This document shows, piece by piece, positions 47,883-61,090 of a DNA stretch of 64,000 nucleotides. Under the pieces are notes generated by a model, which was not told the DNA's origin, did not search any database, and worked only from the letters and a program-made list of their open reading frames with translations. Made by a program: the position numbers and the translations under genes. Numbering within the stretch: position 1 is the first letter of the stretch; each line of letters opens with the position of its first letter. This DNA comes from Mycobacterium asiaticum (GTDB lineage: Bacteria > Actinomycetota > Actinomycetes > Mycobacteriales > Mycobacteriaceae), in assembly GCF_001673365.1 (NCBI RefSeq), contig NZ_LZLS01000003.1:124001-188000 (forward strand), read 5' to 3'.

Positions 47883-48835
47883 ACGCCGAATCGGTCGATG
47901 AACTCGCGAGCCAGTGCGCGATACGCCAAAGCACCGCCGGACCGGGGGGCCCAGGTGGTGATGGGTTCGCCCGCGACGCTGGTCTCGGGAAAGCGGACGG
48001 TTCGGGAAATCACGGTGTCGAACACTAGGTCACCGAACCGCTCGACGACGCGGGCCATCACCTCCCGCGAATTCACGGTGCGCGGGTCGTAGCGGGTGAT
48101 CAGAATTCCGCTGATGTCCAATTTGGGGTTGAGCCGCTCCCGTACCTTGTCGACGGTGTCGGTGAGCAGCGCCAGCCCACGCAGCGAGAAAAACTCGCAC
48201 TCCGTGGGGATGACCACGCCCTCCGAGCAGGCCAGGCCGTTGACGGTCAGCAGGCCCAACGACGGCTGGCAGTCGATCAGCACATAGTCGTAGCGATCCA
48301 GCACCGGGTACAGCGCGCGGGCCAGCGTCTGCTCGCGGCCAACCTCGTTGACCAGCTGGATCTCCGCCGCCGAAAGGTCGATATTGCTGGGGACCAGATC
48401 CAGGTTCTTGACCCGAGTGTGGATCAGCACGTTGTCGATCGACGTCCGCGGCTCAACCAGCAGGTTGTAGACGGTCTTGTCCAACTCCCAGTGCGGCACG
48501 CCCAGCCCGGCGGACAACGCCCCCTGCGGGTCCATGTCCACCAGCAGCACCCGTCGGCCGTACTCGGCCAAGGCTGCACCGAGGTTGATCGTCGAGGTGG
48601 TCTTGCCGACGCCGCCCTTCTGGTTGCACATCGCGACGACCTTGGCCGGGCCATGTGACGTGAGCGGCTGGGGTTCTGGAATCGCCCGCGGCGGCCGGCC
48701 GGTCAGGCCGATCTCCGGGCCACTAGCCGGTTGGTCGGTCATGCCCGGTGGCGGCTGGTGGTGACGGGCGTCAGGGTGGACATCGCAGGAAAGTCTAACG
48801 GCTGGGCGCGCCTGGGCCGAGAGACCCGCGGGCAA
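47879..48835 (-). CDS. ParA/Soj-family ATPase (Rv1708-like)
   Basis: The 318-residue protein has the deviant Walker A CNQKGGVGKTTSTINLGAAL, Walker A' in VLLVDMDPQGALS, and Walker B in YVLIDCQPSLGLLTVNGL. ParA-type ATPases position chromosomes, plasmids or protein complexes. Here it heads the scpA-scpB run, as Rv1708 does. It is not the origin-linked parA of the parAB pair by position. An in-frame ATG at 48742 (MTDQPASGPE) is an alternative start that would remove a weakly conserved 31-residue extension. Confidence 0.93.
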   Translation of the reverse strand: MPAGLSAQARPAVRLSCDVHPDARHHQPPPGMTDQPASGPEIGLTGRPPRAIPEPQPLTSHGPAKVVAMCNQKGGVGKTTSTINLGAALAEYGRRVLLVDMDPQGALSAGLGVPHWELDKTVYNLLVEPRTSIDNVLIHTRVKNLDLVPSNIDLSAAEIQLVNEVGREQTLARALYPVLDRYDYVLIDCQPSLGLLTVNGLACSEGVVIPTECEFFSLRGLALLTDTVDKVRERLNPKLDISGILITRYDPRTVNSREVMARVVERFGDLVFDTVISRTVRFPETSVAGEPITTWAPRSGGALAYRALAREFIDRFGV

Positions 48836-49010
48836 ATCAACCTGCGCGGAAATCTGCGTCCGATGAGGATGGCGGCCTTGTTGGGATCATCGCTTGAACT
48901 TGGGTGGGTTGGCTTGCGCTGACCGCATTGCTGCCCGTGAATGCGCAACCAAGCGGCGATCCATGCGCGCGAGCCGCAGGCCGGCCTGGAGTGCGACCCG
49001 CAGCTCTTGC

Positions 49011-50591
49011 TCAGAGCCGGAAGTCGCCCATGCTGTCGTCACCGGCTTGCTCATCGGCGTCGAGCAGTGCCAGGTGCTCTGGCTGGAACCACTTGTTGAG
49101 CAGAAGGCGCAACGGCACCAGCATCGCGATGAACAAGGGGAACAAAATCCCCGCCGGGCTGCTCTTGAGGATCCACAACACCACCAGACAGAGAACCTGG
49201 ACCAGGGTGAAGAGGTGGATGACCTTCCAAGGAACATGACGGACATAGTGGGTATTGGGATACAGGTTGCGGTCCGTCAACCACAGTTTCAACCGCTCAT
49301 AGAAATCCGTCCCGTTGAGGGTGGCGAAACCCATGAACAGGAACAGGCCGAAAAGTACCTCGGTCGGAATTTGCTTGATCAGCGGCAACATGAAAAGCGA
49401 GGCCGCAATCAGAATATGGATGGCGAGCGGGGAGACTCGGTTTTCTCGGACCGCCACGATGCGCTCGGCGCCGGAATCATCGTCCTGTCGCTTGGTGTCC
49501 GCCAAACTCTTGACGTGGTTGAGGGAATGGACGGTGGCCGCGACAATCCAGGGCAAACCAAACACCGAACACACCGCGGTGATGACGCCGACGACAGCCA
49601 AGTCCAAGTGATAGCCGCCCCCTTTTCGGAGGGCATGAGAAGGGCTGTTGACCAGACGAGTCGTGATGTTCTGGTCGAGGAACAGCAGAACGGTGACCAA
49701 GATAGCCGGTCCCAGGCAGGCGAAAATCAGCCAGACGGGCACCGAGAACATGTCGATGAGCCAGGACCTGCCGGTGGTGGTCCCGAGGTGGTCGGGAATG
49801 GTCACGTCCGCCACCTTCACCTCCGGCAACGCCAAGGCGAACGTTGTCATCAACGCTATGGCGATGGTGGGCCCGAAGTCCGCGACGAATTCGCGGAACC
49901 TGCGCTGGACATACCTGGTTTGCAGGAAAGACTTGAAGGTGCGGGCCAACAGGAATGTTCCCAAGGCGAGCACCAAAGTCATCAGGGCGGTCGCATCGTT
50001 GCGCGGTGAGGCGGTGAATGGCGACACCACGGAACGCGCTGCTTCGACGATAAAGATGATGGCGATGAGGACGGCGAAGATCTCGTCGACGAAGCGGGTG
50101 AAGAACTTCATGAGCGCGCTGGCATCGGTCACCACGAGGACCAGAATGAGAACGCCCGACCAGACTCCTACCCATGCGTAGATTGGCAAAAAGGGAAGGT
50201 CGAAACGCTGGCACATCGTGTACAGCAGGCCGGTGAAAATCACGATGGGGCCGGTGCCGCCCAAAATGGTCAGAGGTTGTGCGGACAATAGCGCGAACAG
50301 GATTCCGCCGATCGCGGTTGCCACAATCATTTCCACGATGCCGATCTCACCGTGGGTCATGACGCTGGTGAGGCCGCCGAAGGCAATAGCATTTGCAAGG
50401 CAGGCGAAAAAGAGAAAACTCACCGACGCTACGACTTTCGAATGAAGCCCGTCCTTGAAGTCGCTGCCATAGAAAGGCAGCTTTCGCTGTACATCCGCCC
50501 AAAATCCTCCGCCCAATCGGCGGGTATAGGTCAGGAGGTCCATTTCGTGCGCTTGTGGGGCGCCCGACGCGCCGTTCCGATTGCCTGACAC
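49011..50591 (-). CDS. SLC4/Band-3-like anion (HCO3-/borate) transporter
   Basis: From a GTG at 50591, seven bases after GAAGGG, 526 residues are encoded with about 12-14 membrane helices. Family segments are RKLPFYGSDFKDGLHSKVVA, FLFFACLANAIAFGGL, LLSAQPLTILGGTGPIVIFT, VFGLPWIVAATVHSLNHVKS and late NTHYVRHVPWKVIHLFTLVQ. These match the bicarbonate/borate transporter family (PF00955), best known from eukaryotes, and not SulP, the family of Rv1707 that I recall near this position in H37Rv. Substrate and coupling are unknown. The frame is open to 50867, but that part overlaps the divergent gene's promoter and start and reads poorly. Confidence 0.88.
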   Translation of the reverse strand: MSGNRNGASGAPQAHEMDLLTYTRRLGGGFWADVQRKLPFYGSDFKDGLHSKVVASVSFLFFACLANAIAFGGLTSVMTHGEIGIVEMIVATAIGGILFALLSAQPLTILGGTGPIVIFTGLLYTMCQRFDLPFLPIYAWVGVWSGVLILVLVVTDASALMKFFTRFVDEIFAVLIAIIFIVEAARSVVSPFTASPRNDATALMTLVLALGTFLLARTFKSFLQTRYVQRRFREFVADFGPTIAIALMTTFALALPEVKVADVTIPDHLGTTTGRSWLIDMFSVPVWLIFACLGPAILVTVLLFLDQNITTRLVNSPSHALRKGGGYHLDLAVVGVITAVCSVFGLPWIVAATVHSLNHVKSLADTKRQDDDSGAERIVAVRENRVSPLAIHILIAASLFMLPLIKQIPTEVLFGLFLFMGFATLNGTDFYERLKLWLTDRNLYPNTHYVRHVPWKVIHLFTLVQVLCLVVLWILKSSPAGILFPLFIAMLVPLRLLLNKWFQPEHLALLDADEQAGDDSMGDFRL

Positions 50592-50793
50592 GGATTCACC
50601 CTTCCAGTCGAAAACACTCGACCCGTTCCGAGCCGAGTTGCCGACCAGACTTTCCGGCGCACCTATTGCCAACATGCAGTGCCGAGCTGGCAGAAAGCAA
50701 CCCCAAACGGGGTGCTCAGCGGTGCTCATCGGATACTCATAGGCCACGCGGACCTCCCGAGTGGGCGAATCGCACGGCCTATCGTAAAGACCC
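50592..50793. promoter_or_regulatory. Divergent promoter region, anion transporter / O-methyltransferase
   Basis: About 200 bp separate two divergent genes, so both promoters must lie here. I see no distinct box or operator. The minus-strand ribosome site GAAGGG lies just downstream of the region start. Confidence 0.4.
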
Positions 50794-51546
50794 ATGGACC
50801 TCAGACGGCGCATACCCCTGCTGCGGTGGTCGGTGTGGCGAATGGCCACCGGGGCCCGCAACATCACCAGAACCGGACAGATCGGTGACGGGCGCGAAGC
50901 GGCGGTCGTCGACTACGTCCTGAAGAACGCGCGGGCCGGGGACGTCGACGACGTGCTGGCCACCATCGACAAGTTCGCCTATCAGAAGTCGATGTTGATC
51001 AACGTCGGAGACGAGAAAGGAGCCATCCTGGACGCCGCGGTGCGGCGGGCCGATCCGGCGGTGGCGTTGGAACTGGGCACCTACGTCGGCTACGGCGCAC
51101 TACGCATTGCTCGCGCCGCGCCGAACGCCGAGGTGTACTCCGTGGAGCTTGCCGACGCGAACGCCGCCAATGCTCGCCGAATCTGGGCTCACGCCGGCGT
51201 GGCTGACCGCGTCACCTGTCTGGTCGGCACCATCTCTGACGGTGGCCGCACCCTGGATGCATTGGCCACTGACCACGAATTCAGTTCTGGTGCACTGGAT
51301 TTCCTGTTCCTCGATCACGACAAAGACGCATACCTGGCCGACCTGAACAGCATCCTGGACCGTGGCTGGCTACACCGCGGGTCGATCGTTGTCGCCGACA
51401 ACGTCCGGGTGCCAGGCGCGCCGAAGTATCGCGCGTATATGCGCGAACACGAGGGCAAGTCGTGGCGGACGGTCGAGCACAAAACCCATCTGGAATACCA
51501 GTCGCTGGTCTCGGACCTGGTGCTGGAATCCGAATACCTGGGTTAG
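50794..51546 (+). CDS. Class I SAM-dependent O-methyltransferase (catechol-OMT-like)
   Basis: The 250-residue protein has the SAM-binding motif ALELGTYVGYGALRIARAAP, the acidic motif II in VYSVELADANAANARRI, then LDFLFLDHDKDAYLADLNSI and GSIVVADNVRVPGAPKYRAY with the metal-binding Asp and Asn of mammalian COMT. It is similar to the catechol-O-methyltransferase-like Rv1703c. It is the only plus-strand gene of this block, facing xerD, with a palindrome between them. Confidence 0.9.
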   Translation: MDLRRRIPLLRWSVWRMATGARNITRTGQIGDGREAAVVDYVLKNARAGDVDDVLATIDKFAYQKSMLINVGDEKGAILDAAVRRADPAVALELGTYVGYGALRIARAAPNAEVYSVELADANAANARRIWAHAGVADRVTCLVGTISDGGRTLDALATDHEFSSGALDFLFLDHDKDAYLADLNSILDRGWLHRGSIVVADNVRVPGAPKYRAYMREHEGKSWRTVEHKTHLEYQSLVSDLVLESEYLG

Positions 51547-51550
51547 GTTG

Positions 51551-51612
51551 CGCGAGCAGACGCAGAGTCGCACGTTTCGGCACGAAATAGTGCGATTCTG
51601 CGTCTGCTCGCG
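51551..51612. repeat. Long palindrome between convergent genes
   Basis: Two 23-bp arms starting CGCGAGCAGACGCAGAGTCG are complementary except for one G-T wobble, around a 16-bp centre. The end of the O-methyltransferase gene and the stop of xerD lie on either side. No T-run follows the stem on either strand. I recall near-identical GCAGACGCAGA palindromes dispersed in other mycobacterial intergenic regions, so it may be a repeated element as well as a bidirectional terminator. Confidence 0.85.
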
Positions 51613-51616
51613 GTAG

Positions 51617-52557
51617 TTAGGTGGCGCGCGGGTGGGCTCCGGCCCACACTTCGCGCAACGCATGCACGGTCACCAGGGTGTAGATCTGCGTCGTTGTCAC
51701 CGAGGCGTGGCCCAACAGTTCCTGCACCACGCGCACGTCGGCCCCACCCTCGAGCAGGTGCGTGGCAAAAGAATGCCGCAGCAGGTGTGGTGACACACCG
51801 GAGGTGATGCCGGCCCGCTCGGCGGCATCCTGCAGAACCTGCCAGGCGCTTTGGCGCGACAATCGGCCCCCGCGCGCGTTGAGGAAGATGGCCGGTGTGC
51901 CGCGACCGCGTCGGGCCAAATCCGGTCGGCCGCGCACCAGATAGGCATCCAGGGCCTGCACGGCGGGCCGCCCGATCGGGACCAGGCGTTGCTTGCCGCC
52001 CTTGCCGCGCAACAACACCGAGCGAGCATGGGTGTCGATGTCATCGACGTCGAGACCGACAGCTTCGGAGATCCGCGAACCCGTCGAGTACAACAACTCG
52101 AGCAGCGCCCGATTCCGCAGCGTCAGGGGGCCGTCGGACGCATCCTCGCCGCCTGCGGCTTCCAGCAGTGCCAACACCTGGTCGATGGTCAAACTCTTGG
52201 GCAATCGACGGCTCGGCGTCGGCGGACGCACCGCCCGTGCCACGTCCAGCTCGGTCAGCCCTTCGGCCGCGGCGAATCGGTGCAGCCCGCGTACCGCGAT
52301 CAAAGCCCGCGCCGCCGACACCGCGGACAGCGCCGCTGCGCCGGACTCGGGGTCACCACGTCGCAGCGCCACCAAGAACTCGCTGACATCAGCTTCGCCT
52401 ACCTTGGCCAAATCGTGAATCCCACGCTCCGCCAAGTGTTTCGAGTAACGGCGCAGGTCGCGGCGGTAGGAACTCAAAGTGTTTGCCGCAACGCCCCGCT
52501 CGATCGCCAGGTGGTCGAGATAACCCTGCAACTGCGCATCGAGTGTCAGGGCCGCAG

Positions 52558-52561
<4 letters not shown>
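51617..52561 (-). CDS. xerD: Site-specific tyrosine recombinase XerD
   Basis: From the GTG overlapping the Nudix stop, 314 residues are encoded, close to the 311 of H37Rv XerD (Rv1701). The N-terminal SAM-like part is [20 protein letters not shown] and [13 protein letters not shown]. The catalytic residues are Arg in [17 protein letters not shown], HxxR in [20 protein letters not shown], His in [12 protein letters not shown] and the Tyr in IYTLVT. With XerC it resolves chromosome dimers at dif. Order relative to the Nudix gene and pyrG is conserved. Confidence 0.95.
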
Positions 52562-55989
<3,428 letters not shown>

Positions 55990-56005
55990 GAGGGCACGTC
56001 CTTAT

Positions 56006-57187
56006 TTACGACACCAAGTTCTGGATCCAAAGGGTGAATTGGTTCCAGTAGTCGACGACCCAATGCAGCACCACGCCGTCGGTGCGCGATACCCAGAGCA
56101 CGACGATGATGGCGATCAACATGGTCAGCGCCAACAGCGCGATGGCACCACCGGAGATGTGGTTGCGGTACAGCGTGGCGACGGCCTTCGCATCCACGAG
56201 TTTCTCCCCGACCCGCAACCTGGTCAGGAAGGTCGACGGATTGCTCTGCGACCGCGTCCGGTCGAAGAACGTCTCGATATTGGCGGTGTGGCCGGCGGTG
56301 ACCAGCAGGGCGGCGCCATGATGGTCGGCTAGCAGCAGTGCGAGATCGGTAGCGGATCCCGCGGCGGGGAACGTCATCGCCCCGACGCCGAGGTCCTGTA
56401 TCCGTTCCAGACCGGCAGCGTGGCCGTCGGCGTCGGCGGGCAGTACGACCTGGGCACCGCACTTGAGAACTTCGGCACTGATCTGGTCGGGGTCGCCGAC
56501 GATGAGCTGCGGGCGGTAGCCAGCCTTGCGCAGTACATCGGCGCCCTGCCCGACACCGACAAGCACCGGTTGGTACTCCTTGATGAACGGCTTGAGGGAC
56601 TTCAGGTCCTCGGCTGCGCTGAGCTCTTCGGAGACGATGACGACGTGGCGGCGGCGCATGTCGACGTCGATGTCGGGGATGCCGATGCCGTCGATCAGCA
56701 ATGGGCTTTCACTGCGAATGAACTCAATTGTGTTGCCGGCGAAGGCTTCCAGATGAGCGGCCAGCCCGCTCTTGGCCTCGCGCATCAGGTCGGCGATGTC
56801 GTGGTCGGTGCGTTCGGTGCCGCGGATCAGCCGGCGATCGCCGGAGTACACGCCGCCTTCGTAGAGGCGGATCTTGGAGCCGTCCTTGACCTTCTTGAAG
56901 ATCTCCGGCCCGGTTTCGTCGATCAGCGTCACGCCGTTGTTGACCAGTACCTCGGGGCCGAGGTTGGGGTAGCGCCCCGAGACGGACGGGGAGGCGTTGA
57001 CGACGGCGGCGATGTCAGCTTCCACCAGCGCGTCGGCGGTGATGCGGTCCAAGTCCAAGATGTCGAGGACCACGATGTCGCCTGGACACACCCGGCGCAG
57101 CAGCCGGTCGATATTGCGGTCCACTCGAGCGGTGCCGATCAGACCGGGACGGACGGTGTTGCGAGATAGAAGCGCTGACATCTTCAT
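56006..57187 (-). CDS. steA: SteA-family protein (Rv1697-like)
   Basis: From the ATG at 57187 (MKMSALLSRNTVRPGLIGTA), 393 residues are encoded, the length of Rv1697. The body contains a pyrophosphokinase-like fold (VLVGVGQGADVLRKAGYRPQ, LIVGDPDQISAEVLKCGAQV) and one C-terminal membrane helix (ALLALTMLIAIIVVLWVS). SteA works with the adjacent MctB-like SteB in cell-wall assembly and cell separation in Corynebacterium. The frame is open to 57412, but the upstream part does not match the family. Confidence 0.92.
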   Translation of the reverse strand: MKMSALLSRNTVRPGLIGTARVDRNIDRLLRRVCPGDIVVLDILDLDRITADALVEADIAAVVNASPSVSGRYPNLGPEVLVNNGVTLIDETGPEIFKKVKDGSKIRLYEGGVYSGDRRLIRGTERTDHDIADLMREAKSGLAAHLEAFAGNTIEFIRSESPLLIDGIGIPDIDVDMRRRHVVIVSEELSAAEDLKSLKPFIKEYQPVLVGVGQGADVLRKAGYRPQLIVGDPDQISAEVLKCGAQVVLPADADGHAAGLERIQDLGVGAMTFPAAGSATDLALLLADHHGAALLVTAGHTANIETFFDRTRSQSNPSTFLTRLRVGEKLVDAKAVATLYRNHISGGAIALLALTMLIAIIVVLWVSRTDGVVLHWVVDYWNQFTLWIQNLVS

Positions 57188-57426
57188 GGGAGCCGATTCT
57201 GTCGGCGAAGAACGCTCGCGGCGGGGAGGCGCGCCGTAACATCTGCCCCAGAAGTTTAAAAGCGTCACAATTGTCACATTTGTATCGCCGGTCGGTTTCG
57301 GGGGTTTTAGGGCTGCACCCTGGAGCCCCGGCTGGGTGCGCGAAGGTGCACAGATGTACGGCCGTCGCGGCGTGTTCCCGTGCAGCAGTGCACGCTCGCG
57401 CAGAGCGCACAAGGCCAGAAGCAGAG

Positions 57427-59169
57427 CTAGGCGAGGTCTTGCTGGGCGGCGTCGAGAAGTTCGCGGGCATGGGCGCGGCCGCTGTCGGACTCCCCCAACC
57501 CGGCCAGCATCCGGGCCAGTTCGGCCACGCGGTCCTCGCTGTCCAGCCGGCGCACGCCGCTGGCTCCCTTGGGTCCCTGGCTATGCACAACCAGATGCAC
57601 GTCGGCGTATGCCGCGACTTGGGGCAGATGCGTGACGACGATGACCTGGTGGGTGCGGGCCAGGCGGGCCAGCCGGCGGCCGATCTGCACCGCCGCCCAA
57701 CCGCCCACCCCCGCGTCGACCTCGTCGAACACCATCGTGGTGCCGGCGGCAGACGCCGCCAACACGACCTCCAGCGCCAGCATCACCCGGGACAACTCCC
57801 CGCCCGACGCACTCTTGGCCAGCGGCAGCACCGACATACCGCGGTGGGCGGCGAAACCGAAGTCAACGGAGTCGATGCCGTCCGCACCCGCCCGAGCCGG
57901 CTCACCGCTGGGCAGGATCAGCGCCGCCGGGTCGTGGGGGTCGGCCGAATCGGTGCTGACGCCTATGGTGAAATCGGCGTCCGACATCGCCAGACCGGAC
58001 AGCTCCGCGGTGACCTCTTTGGCCAGCTTCTTGGCTGCTTTGCGTCTGATCTTGCTGAGATCGATTGCCGCCTGGCCTAATTCGCGACCAAGGTCATCGA
58101 CCCGACGCTCGAGTGCGGCAAGCCCCTCTTCGGAGACGTCGAGTTGAGCAAGCCGGTCGCGGGATTCCTGGGCCCATTGGAGTACGCCGTCGATGTCCGC
58201 GGCGTACTTGCGCGTCAGGGTCCGCAGTTGGGCCTGGCGGGCAAGTTTGGTGTCCAGCGCGCTGGCGTCGGTGGGCAGTCCGTCGAGATAGTCGCCTAGT
58301 TCTCCGACCGCGTCGACGACGACCGTGAGCGCACCGGCGATCTGGTCAGCCAGCGCCCGAAGCCTCGCGTCGGTTGCCGATTCCAACGCACCGCGGGCCT
58401 GCCCCATCGCTTCAGCGGCGCCGAGCCCGTCGTCGGAAGAACTGGACAACATCTCGCGGGCAGTCGCGGCGGCCTCCCGCAGCGTGTCCAGCTCGGAGAG
58501 CCGAACGATGTCGGCGACCAACTCGTCGTCTTCTGCGGGTTGCGGGTCGACGGCCTCGATCTCGTTGAGCGCGAACTTCAGCCGGTCAGCTTCTTGAGCA
58601 AGCTCACGGGTCCTGTTGCGGCGGTCGATCAGGTCACGCCGGGCCGAAAGCCATGCGTCACGCAGCTTTCGGTAGCGCTCCAACGCTGGGCCGGTGGCGG
58701 CGAAACGGTCCAGCGCGCCGCGCTGCTCATCAGGCCGCATCAACCGCAGCTGGTCGTTTTGCCCGTGCAGCGCCAACAACTGAGTGGTGAAGCCGCTCAA
58801 CGACTTTGCCGGCACACTGCGGCCGCCCAAATAGGCCCGCGACGGCCCGTCGCGGTTGACGCTGCGCAAGGCGATCACGCTGCCGTCCTCGTCCCGCTCG
58901 GCACCGCAGGCGCTCAGCATCTCGTCGAGTTCGGCGGTGACCGCGTCGTCGACATCGGTTGTGCTGAAACGACCTTCGACGACGGCGCGCTCGGACCCGG
59001 ACCGGACACGTGTCGCATCGGCGCGGGCGCCACCCAATAGGTGCAGCCCGGTGACGACCATGGTCTTGCCGGTGCCGGTCTCGCCGGTCAGCACCGTCAG
59101 CCCGCGATCGAACTCCGCGGTCGCAACGCTGATTGCCCCCAGCGATTCGATTCGGATCTCAGTCAGCAT
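57427..59169 (-). CDS. recN: DNA repair protein RecN
   Basis: From the ATG at 59169, 580 residues are encoded (587 in H37Rv). The SMC-like features are Walker A VLTGETGTGKTMVVTGLHLL, the LALHGQNDQLRL stretch, a central coiled coil (ERYRKLRDAWLSARRDLIDR onward), and Walker B AAGTTMVFDEVDAGVGG. RecN tethers DNA ends during double-strand break repair. Start and stop overlap the neighbouring nadK. The open frame upstream to 59628 lies inside nadK and is non-coding. Confidence 0.95.
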   Translation of the reverse strand: MLTEIRIESLGAISVATAEFDRGLTVLTGETGTGKTMVVTGLHLLGGARADATRVRSGSERAVVEGRFSTTDVDDAVTAELDEMLSACGAERDEDGSVIALRSVNRDGPSRAYLGGRSVPAKSLSGFTTQLLALHGQNDQLRLMRPDEQRGALDRFAATGPALERYRKLRDAWLSARRDLIDRRNRTRELAQEADRLKFALNEIEAVDPQPAEDDELVADIVRLSELDTLREAAATAREMLSSSSDDGLGAAEAMGQARGALESATDARLRALADQIAGALTVVVDAVGELGDYLDGLPTDASALDTKLARQAQLRTLTRKYAADIDGVLQWAQESRDRLAQLDVSEEGLAALERRVDDLGRELGQAAIDLSKIRRKAAKKLAKEVTAELSGLAMSDADFTIGVSTDSADPHDPAALILPSGEPARAGADGIDSVDFGFAAHRGMSVLPLAKSASGGELSRVMLALEVVLAASAAGTTMVFDEVDAGVGGWAAVQIGRRLARLARTHQVIVVTHLPQVAAYADVHLVVHSQGPKGASGVRRLDSEDRVAELARMLAGLGESDSGRAHARELLDAAQQDLA

Positions 59170-60092
59170 TAACGTCCGCGCCAACCCGCTACCGGCAGGC
59201 GGAACTTGGTCACCAGGCGGTCGGTGAACGGCGCACTGTCCAACCTGGCCCATTTGACCGGCGTGGCAGAACGAGTCACCTCGAGTCGACTGCCGGCCGG
59301 CACCAGCATGTCGCGACGCCCGTCGCAGAACACCAGGGCGTCGTGCCCTCCGGCCTCGATCTCGATCGCGATGACGGCGTCGGGACTGGTGACCATCGGC
59401 CGTCCGAACAAGGCGTGAGCGTTGTTGGGTACCACCAGGATTGCCTCCAGGTCGGGCCACAAAACCGGTCCGCCCGCGGAGAAGGCGTATGCGGTGGAGC
59501 CGGTGGGAGTGGACACCAGCACCCCGTCGCAGCCGAACGTCGACACCGGCCGGCCGTCGATCTCTACGACCACTCCCAGAACACCGAGCCTCGGGCCTTT
59601 CTCCAGACTTGCTTCGTTGAGCGCCCACCCCTGGTCGATGATCTCCCCGCCTTGACGCACCACGACATCGAGAGTCAACCGATCCTCGACGCGGTAGTCC
59701 TGGGCGACAACGTGTTCCAGTACCACATCGATGGCCTCGGCCTCGGCTTCGGCCAGGAATCCGATCCGGCCAAGGTTGACTCCCAGTACCGGAATGCTGG
59801 CGTTGCGCGCCAATTCGGCGGCGCGCAGGAAGGTACCGTCGCCGCCCAGCACCAACACCAGTTCGCAGCCGTCGGCGGCCATCGGATCAGCGTCGACAAC
59901 CTCAATGTCCACACCCACGGCCCGCACGTCATGAGGGCCCAGCCGCATCGAGCCCTTGTCAACCGATTCCGCCGAGAGGGCACAGAGCGCAATCCCCTTG
60001 TCGCCCAGCACTTTTTCCACCCGCCTTGCGGTTTCGGCGGCCCGGTCTCGCGCGCCGTGGACCACCAGCAGGACGGTACGTTCTGTAGTCAC
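59169..60092 (-). CDS. nadK: NAD kinase
   Basis: The 307-residue protein has [20 protein letters not shown], the GGDG motif, then [20 protein letters not shown] and [20 protein letters not shown]. It phosphorylates NAD to NADP using polyphosphate or ATP. Known as ppnK, Rv1695 in H37Rv. It overlaps tlyA and recN at both ends. Confidence 0.97.
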   Translation of the reverse strand: MTTERTVLLVVHGARDRAAETARRVEKVLGDKGIALCALSAESVDKGSMRLGPHDVRAVGVDIEVVDADPMAADGCELVLVLGGDGTFLRAAELARNASIPVLGVNLGRIGFLAEAEAEAIDVVLEHVVAQDYRVEDRLTLDVVVRQGGEIIDQGWALNEASLEKGPRLGVLGVVVEIDGRPVSTFGCDGVLVSTPTGSTAYAFSAGGPVLWPDLEAILVVPNNAHALFGRPMVTSPDAVIAIEIEAGGHDALVFCDGRRDMLVPAGSRLEVTRSATPVKWARLDSAPFTDRLVTKFRLPVAGWRGR

Positions 60093-60898
60093 TGCGGACC
60101 CTCCTGAACAGCGTGTTGCACCGCGTTGACAAGTTCGTCGCCGAGCAACGCGCGGTCGGTCTGGGCGCGCAGCCAGAGGAAGTATTCGACGTTGCCCGAG
60201 GGACCCGGCAGCGGGCTGGCCGTGACGCCGATGGTGTGCCAGCCCAGCGTCCCGGCACGCCGGGAAACGGCGAGCACCGAATTCATGCGCAGCACAGGAT
60301 CCTGCACCACACCCCCGGGCCCGACGGCGCCCTTGCCCACCTCAAACTGCGGCTTCACCATGGGAACGATATCGGCGTCGGGACAAGCGCAGGCAACCAG
60401 CGCGGGCAACACCGTCGCCAACGAGATGAATGACAGGTCGGCCACCACCAGATTGACGGGACCGCCGACGGCCTCCGGCGACAGGTCGCGCACGTTGGTC
60501 CGCTCCACAACCGTCACGCGCGCGTCGCTGCGCAGCGACCACGCGAGCTGACCGTAGCCGACATCGGCGGCGACGACTTCGGTGGCGCCACGATCCAGTA
60601 GTACCTCGGTAAACCCGCCGGTCGAGGCACCGGCATCGAGGCAGCGGCGGCCCTCGACCGTGATCTGGAAGGCGTCCAACGCTCCGATGAGTTTGTGCGC
60701 CCCGCGAGAGACCCAGCTGCGTTCGCCGTCATCGGCGACAGTGATCGCCGCGGTGATGGCGACCGCGGTGGCTGGCTTTGCCGCGGGCAACCCGTCGATC
60801 CGCACCTTGCCGGCGCCGATCAGCTCGGCGGCCTGCTGCCGCGAACGCGCCAGGCCTCGCCGCACCAGCTCGGCGTCAACGCGGGCACGCCGCGGCAT
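60089..60898 (-). CDS. tlyA: 16S/23S rRNA 2'-O-methyltransferase TlyA
   Basis: The 269-residue protein has an N-terminal S4 domain ([20 protein letters not shown]) and a FtsJ-like methyltransferase with the SAM loop in [20 protein letters not shown]. It methylates C1409 and C1920 of rRNA; loss gives capreomycin resistance. The length matches the H37Rv protein within a residue, and the gene overlaps nadK. Confidence 0.96.
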   Translation of the reverse strand: MPRRARVDAELVRRGLARSRQQAAELIGAGKVRIDGLPAAKPATAVAITAAITVADDGERSWVSRGAHKLIGALDAFQITVEGRRCLDAGASTGGFTEVLLDRGATEVVAADVGYGQLAWSLRSDARVTVVERTNVRDLSPEAVGGPVNLVVADLSFISLATVLPALVACACPDADIVPMVKPQFEVGKGAVGPGGVVQDPVLRMNSVLAVSRRAGTLGWHTIGVTASPLPGPSGNVEYFLWLRAQTDRALLGDELVNAVQHAVQEGPQ

Positions 60899-60906
60899 GC
60901 GCGCAC

Positions 60907-61083
60907 TCAGCCCTTCTCCGCCGACTCCAGCGCCTGCAACAGCACGTCGTGCGCCTCCGAAAGGCGCCGGGCAATGTCCTCCAACTCGTCCAGCGACGGG
61001 CCGACGGTGGCGTCTGTCGTGTCAGGCAACTGGGCCAGCAGCGATTCGATTTCCGCGCGTATCTGATCAGGATCGATAGTCAT
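60907..61083 (-). CDS. Small conserved protein (Rv1693-like)
   Basis: 58 residues from the ATG at 61083: MTIDPDQIRAEIESLLAQLP at the start and ARRLSEAHDVLLQALESAEK near the end, largely helical and acidic. It sits 8 bp before tlyA and 7 bp after the HAD-phosphatase gene, where Rv1693 lies in H37Rv. Function unknown. Confidence 0.85.
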   Translation of the reverse strand: MTIDPDQIRAEIESLLAQLPDTTDATVGPSLDELEDIARRLSEAHDVLLQALESAEKG

Positions 61084-61090
61084 TGCGCTC

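Noticed and set aside
59169-60107. A 324-codon plus-strand frame opposite nadK
   Set aside because: It is antisense to the conserved nadK gene and shows no recognisable domain.
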